NCBI GenBank assembly: GCA_964543855.1
Contig: CAZJAD010000084.1
Location: 1-10,011 of the forward strand
Length of the DNA stretch: 10,011 bases
Direction: 5' to 3'
Source of the DNA: CAZJAD01 sp964543855
GTDB lineage: Bacteria > Electryoneota > RPQS01 > DYHQ01
Shown: one piece after another, positions 6,551 through 10,011 of the stretch
Layout: each line of letters starts with the position of its first letter
Numbering within the stretch: the first letter of the stretch is position 1
The notes under the pieces: generated by a model
What the model was told of the DNA's origin: nothing
The model's database searches: none
The model's input: only the letters and a program-made list of their open reading frames with translations
Position numbers and translations under genes: made by a program

Positions 6551-8263
6551 ATGGCAGAGAATTCGTTCGACAATTTGGTGAATCTTTCGACGCCATCGAC
6601 TGATGACGCCGGCACGTCAGCCACGCGTCGGCTCGAAAGTGGAATAAGGCAGCTCACGGTGCTCTTCGATGACCTGAACCGTGAACTGCGTCTGAAAACG
6701 CTCCTCGAACGGACCATGGACGCCGTGATCCAGCTCACGGGCGCCGAGCGCGGTTTCTTGGTCCTGGCGGATGAGGCGGGTCGACTCGACTTTCGGGTCG
6801 CGAGCAGCGAGGCCAGTCGGGACATCCCCGACGCCGAACAAGCCGCTTCCCGCACGATCATCCGCAGAGTGCTGGAAGGTGGCGAACCCATTCTGGTGAA
6901 CGATATTGGCGACCAGGCTGATCTAAAAGCCCAGAGAAGTCTTGCCGAATTGCACATCCGATCCGTCATGGGCGCCCCGTTGAGAGCGGGAGGACGGCTC
7001 CTGGGTGCCGCCTATGTGGACACCACTCGCCCCGATACCATCTTCACGCCCGAGGATCTCGTCCTTTTCCAGAGCTTTGTACACCTGGCGGCAATTGCCT
7101 TGGAAAATGCACGGCTCCTGGAAGCAGAGCGTGAGGCGCGCCTTCGCATACAGTCTCTTCAGACTGAGCTCAAGAATATCTTGGAATCCGTTCCCCTCGG
7201 CATCATCTTGATAGACGCACAAACGCGAATTCAATACCTAAACCGAGCCGCCGACGAGATACTGAGACCAATCGGTCTGTCCGCCGGAGACAGTCTCCTT
7301 TCCAAGGGAAGTGGCGAGTATCCCTGGCTTCTCAAGATTCTGGGAGCATTGGCCAACTGGCTTCAAGGTGAGACGGGAGACGAGAGGGAATTCGAGCTGG
7401 ACGAGCGCATCCTCAACTACTCTTTCTTCGAGGTGCAGCGGGAAGGCGAGGAGATCACTCAGATCGGTCTGCTCATGGAGGATGTCACGGAGAACCGTGC
7501 GCTGCAGCGTGAACTCATCGAGTCCGAAAAGTGGTCCACCGTCAATGATCTTGCCGGTGGTATCGCGCACGAGATAAAAAATTCGCTGCAGCCGATTTCA
7601 AGCGGTACGGAGATCCTCCAGATGAAGTTGGAGAATGAGAATATCGCAGATCCTAAGATCCGCCGCCAATTCGAGGTGATTCAGAACGCGGCCGGTCGCA
7701 TTCAACAGATCGTGGAAGACCTGAATCGGCTGACCAGACCCGAAAGCCCAAGCCTCGCACTGGTAGACTTGGCCGCTGTTGTACGGTCAGCCGCCGATCT
7801 CATGGAAACCACCACAGGAAGACTGAAAGATTTCTCGCGCAATGATGATAGTGCCCGCTTCCAGTTTTTTGTGGACATCCCAAGCAGCCTCCCGCTCATC
7901 AACGGCAACACCAGGGCCATCGAAGGTGCCGTGATCAACTTGATACTCAATGCCGCCGACGCTGTGCGCGCAAAGGGCAAGGGCCGCATTACCGTCAAAG
8001 CCAAAATGGCGGGTGAGAATTGGGCAACGGTCACCGTTGAAGATACCGGCGAAGGGATCGCGCCCCAACACTTGAACCGGGTTTCTGAGCCTTACTTCAC
8101 GACGAAACCCCAGGGCAAAGGCACGGGTTTGGGCTTGTCCATCGTGCGAAACACGATGTCGGTGCACGGTGGGAGAATGAGTATCGAATCCAAATTGGAT
8201 CGAGGCACCCGTATCACTCTGCGCTTTCCCGTCCCAGCTTCCTCGTCTCGATCCTCCGATTAG
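6551..8263 (+). CDS. Soluble hybrid-input histidine kinase (GAF-PAS-HisKA-HATPase_c)
   Basis: This is a 570-residue cytosolic sensor kinase without membrane segments. A GAF domain (about 35-195) contains RSVMGAPLRAGGRLLGAAYVD and ends with ALENARLLEAE. A PAS domain (about 205-312) begins ILESVPLGIILIDAQTRIQY and ends LLMEDVTENRALQ. The dimerisation and phosphoacceptor segment has His340 in GGIAHEIKNSLQPI. The ATPase domain (about 445-562) shows the N box NLILNAADA (463-471, N467), G1 box DTGEG (498-502) and G2 box GKGTGLGLS (522-530). All catalytic elements are present. It begins 16 bases after the kinase-TPR gene, with only a weak GAG-type ribosome site. The cognate regulator is most likely the NtrC-type protein at the operon's start. 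The ligand is unknown; the GAF and PAS domains suggest a cytoplasmic small-molecule, redox or protein signal. No clear terminator is visible after it. Confidence 0.95.
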   Translation: MAENSFDNLVNLSTPSTDDAGTSATRRLESGIRQLTVLFDDLNRELRLKTLLERTMDAVIQLTGAERGFLVLADEAGRLDFRVASSEASRDIPDAEQAASRTIIRRVLEGGEPILVNDIGDQADLKAQRSLAELHIRSVMGAPLRAGGRLLGAAYVDTTRPDTIFTPEDLVLFQSFVHLAAIALENARLLEAEREARLRIQSLQTELKNILESVPLGIILIDAQTRIQYLNRAADEILRPIGLSAGDSLLSKGSGEYPWLLKILGALANWLQGETGDEREFELDERILNYSFFEVQREGEEITQIGLLMEDVTENRALQRELIESEKWSTVNDLAGGIAHEIKNSLQPISSGTEILQMKLENENIADPKIRRQFEVIQNAAGRIQQIVEDLNRLTRPESPSLALVDLAAVVRSAADLMETTTGRLKDFSRNDDSARFQFFVDIPSSLPLINGNTRAIEGAVINLILNAADAVRAKGKGRITVKAKMAGENWATVTVEDTGEGIAPQHLNRVSEPYFTTKPQGKGTGLGLSIVRNTMSVHGGRMSIESKLDRGTRITLRFPVPASSSRSSD

Positions 8264-8315
8264 AATCACGCCCGCATCATTCCAGCTTCACCACGGCAAA
8301 TCCTGAGCGACAATC

Positions 8316-8849
8316 CTATCGACACACCAATGCCAGAAGCTCACTCTCTACCAATTCATGAAGTCGAAGCTCGTGGACCGATTGTCGGATCGGTTGCACC
8401 CATCCCCGGACACGAGCGCTAAGCTCCTCACGCACAACGAGAATCAGGGCAGTGCTACTTTCCCGCAGTAGCTCCACGACTTCCCTGGCCCAGCCCCCGC
8501 CCTTCAACTCCAGCGGGCCGATTTCATCCACGATGACAACTTGAGCAGCGGCCGATTCTCGAAGTGCTCGACGCCCGAGCGCCAAACCCGCCTTGGAAAA
8601 AGCAAAGGGACCGACCTTCTCGAGACTTGTCCCACTTCTGCGCGCCAACGGAACTCGCTTTCCTTCGCCGATGACCTCCAGGTCATAACCGATAAGGCGC
8701 CCTTCTTCCATAACCCGATGGGCAAGGATACCACGCACATCCCTGCCCGATGATCGCCACCTTCCGGCAAGGTTCGTCAGAGCCGTGGTCTTGCCCGCAC
8801 CGACCGCTCCAATCAACAATATCACCGACGCCGCCATTCTCCTGTCCAA
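8316..8849 (-). CDS. P-loop nucleoside triphosphatase, THEP1/NTPase_1 (DUF265) family
   Basis: This is a 177-residue cytoplasmic NTPase. Walker A is GAVGAGKTT (about 14-22), and Walker B is VVIVDEIGPLEL (about 104-115), whose DEIGPLE is the family signature. Between them lies the family-typical EGRLIGYDLEVIGEG stretch. Length fits the family (about 170-190). Members hydrolyse NTPs in vitro, and their physiological role is poorly known. The start is taken as TTG at 8849-8847, because GGAG (8859-8856) lies six bases upstream. The in-frame ATG at 8836 has AGGAG only one base away, which is too close, so a protein four residues shorter is less likely. It follows the carbamoyltransferase gene after 50 bases and is probably cotranscribed. 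It converges on the histidine-kinase gene with a gap of 52 bases, in which I see no convincing terminator. Confidence 0.88.
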   Translation of the reverse strand: MDRRMAASVILLIGAVGAGKTTALTNLAGRWRSSGRDVRGILAHRVMEEGRLIGYDLEVIGEGKRVPLARRSGTSLEKVGPFAFSKAGLALGRRALRESAAAQVVIVDEIGPLELKGGGWAREVVELLRESSTALILVVREELSARVRGWVQPIRQSVHELRLHELVESELLALVCR

Positions 8850-8899
8850 TCAAAACTCCGAATCCTCATCATGCAAGAAACAAAGCGCCAGTTTGCTGT

Positions 8900-9892
8900 C
8901 TACATCGTCAGTGCCATGATAGCCTTGGCGGTATGCAGACGGTTTTCGGCTTCGAGATAGACTCTTGATTGGGGTCCGTCAATAACATCGTCCGTGACCT
9001 CATTCCCACGGTCGGCCGGCAAACAGTGCATGTATACTGCCTCTTTTTTTGCAAACGCCATCTTCTTGGCATCACAAATCCAAGAGCGATAGTCTCTGGC
9101 GATGGCAAGTGTCTCCTCCGGCTTGCCGAAGAGTTCAAGAATGCCCCAACTCTTGGGATAGACAACATCAGCGTTCTCGAAAGCGGTTTCCATGGAATCC
9201 ACGATTTCGAAGCGGCCGCCGCACTCCCTTGCGTTTGCTTCCGCACAGCCAATCATGTCAGGCATGAGCTTGAACTCCGGCGGGTGAGCCAGTGTCACGT
9301 GCATGCCGAAACGTGTCATCAGCGTAATCAGTCCCTGCGGCACGGACAGCGGTTTAGCATAGGAAGGTGCATACGCCCAGGAGACAGCGATCTTGCGCCC
9401 GCGAAGGTCATCGCCGAATTCCTCACGCAGAGTCATGAGATCAGCCAGTGTCTGGAAGGGATGATCAGTGTCACACTGCAAATTCATCACCGGCACATCC
9501 GCCCATCGGGCCACTTCACGCATGTATGCATTGCCCTCGCCGGGCACAAGGTCATGACGAATGGCAATCCCGTGTCCATACGAAGCCAGGATGATCCCCA
9601 TGTCTTTCGGGCTTTCGCCGTGCGCCACCTGGGATGTCTCCGCTGAAATGAAGTGAGCGTGCCCTCCGAGCTGCGTCATGCCCGCTTCCATGGAATTGCG
9701 GGTCCTCGTCGACTTGTCGAAAAAGAAAAGAAAAAGCGTCTTGTCCGGAAGCCATCGATGAGGCACGCCCGTTTTCTTGAGCTTCTTCAGCTGGGAAGTG
9801 GTTTGCAGGGCATGTTCAATGTCCTCGCGGCTCCATTCCTGCGTCGTGATGAAATCGCGACCCTTGAGCGAAGACAAATCAGGCATGTTCAC
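8900..9892 (-). CDS. Carbamoyltransferase, knotted YgeW/acetylornithine-transcarbamylase type
   Basis: This is a 330-residue member of the aspartate/ornithine carbamoyltransferase family, which transfers the carbamoyl group of carbamoyl phosphate to an amine. Carbamoyl-phosphate motifs are STRTR (FDKSTRTRNSMEAG, about 58-71), the HPFQTLADL segment (about 146-154) and HCLPADRG (about 291-298). The usual ornithine signature DxWxSMG is replaced by DVVYPKSWG, and a proline-rich loop SWAYAPSYAKPLSVPQG is present. Both are features of knotted transcarbamylases (YgeW, N-acetyl- and N-succinylornithine enzymes). SQVAHGESPKDM resembles YgeW more than the acetylornithine enzyme. The amine substrate therefore cannot be assigned, and an automated 'ornithine carbamoyltransferase' label would be unsafe. 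E. coli YgeW is longer (about 396 residues). The start is GTG 9892, with AGGAG (9906-9902) nine bases upstream; ATG 9886 would be 15 bases away. It lies 34 bases after the preceding gene. Confidence 0.88.
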   Translation of the reverse strand: MNMPDLSSLKGRDFITTQEWSREDIEHALQTTSQLKKLKKTGVPHRWLPDKTLFLFFFDKSTRTRNSMEAGMTQLGGHAHFISAETSQVAHGESPKDMGIILASYGHGIAIRHDLVPGEGNAYMREVARWADVPVMNLQCDTDHPFQTLADLMTLREEFGDDLRGRKIAVSWAYAPSYAKPLSVPQGLITLMTRFGMHVTLAHPPEFKLMPDMIGCAEANARECGGRFEIVDSMETAFENADVVYPKSWGILELFGKPEETLAIARDYRSWICDAKKMAFAKKEAVYMHCLPADRGNEVTDDVIDGPQSRVYLEAENRLHTAKAIMALTM

Positions 9893-9926
9893 AATAGTCG
9901 TCTCCTATGAACATCTACAGGCAGTG

Positions 9927-10011
9927 CTACGCAAGCGAGACAAACACCTCAGGATAGCTCATGTAGAAGGCGATTGCCCGCGGCAGATGCCAGAGCGGAA
10001 TCTGATCGGAT
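9927..10011 (-). CDS. 3' end of an unidentified gene
   Basis: Read on the minus strand from the window edge, an open frame gives 27 residues, including PLWHLPRAIAFYMSYPEVF, and ends with TAG (9929-9927). The stop is 34 bases before the carbamoyltransferase start, and the spacing and strand fit an upstream operon partner. The stretch is too short to name a family. The other two minus-strand frames were not examined in full, so the call rests on the spacing and the natural-looking residue composition. Confidence 0.5.
   Translation of the reverse strand, partial: SDQIPLWHLPRAIAFYMSYPEVFVSLA

Noticed and set aside
6208..6969. 253-codon minus-strand open frame across the kinase/histidine-kinase junction
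   Set aside because: It is antisense to two confident genes and has a low-complexity Ser/Arg-rich composition; I read it as a shadow.

Overview
The window looks like a chromosomal segment of a Gram-negative bacterium of moderate GC content. A lipoprotein with a lipobox, a secreted protein that resembles the propeptide of gingipain-type (C25) peptidases, and a sigma-54 signalling operon point loosely to a deltaproteobacterial, FCB-group or Eisenbacteria/Krumholzibacteria-like lineage. This assignment is inference from gene content. No rRNA, tRNA, CRISPR array or recognisable transposase gene is seen.

Left part (1-1212, minus strand). Two envelope or secreted proteins lie here: the N-terminus of a secreted protein cut by the window edge (1-283), and a 206-residue lipoprotein with a ZU5-like C-terminal domain (592-1212). 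They are separate transcription units: an intrinsic terminator (491-527) follows the lipoprotein gene, and a TTGACA-type promoter (424-452) precedes the secreted-protein gene. A perfect 16-bp palindrome (316-331) lies in the leader of the latter.

Intergenic region (1213-1706). No convincing gene is seen. It holds the likely lipoprotein promoter, a run of hairpin-forming inverted repeats (1383-1607) that may be a structured RNA or the remnant of a mobile element, and a strong match to a sigma-54 promoter (1621-1636) facing the next operon.

Central operon (1707-8263, plus strand). Three tightly packed genes encode an NtrC-family response regulator (receiver, sigma-54 AAA+, Fis helix-turn-helix), a 1134-residue protein with a eukaryote-type Ser/Thr kinase domain, a decayed STAND/AAA-like module and a long TPR-like tail, and a soluble GAF-PAS histidine kinase. 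The inferred circuit is that the histidine kinase phosphorylates the regulator, which drives sigma-54 transcription, probably including its own operon, while the Ser/Thr kinase-TPR protein adds a second phosphorylation input or a scaffold. This operon is the most interesting part of the window.

Right part (8316-10011, minus strand, convergent with the operon). A THEP1/NTPase_1-type P-loop NTPase follows a carbamoyltransferase of the knotted YgeW/acetylornithine-transcarbamylase type. Upstream of that is the 3' end of an unidentified gene. The close spacing suggests one metabolic operon, possibly for nitrogen, purine or arginine-like metabolism.
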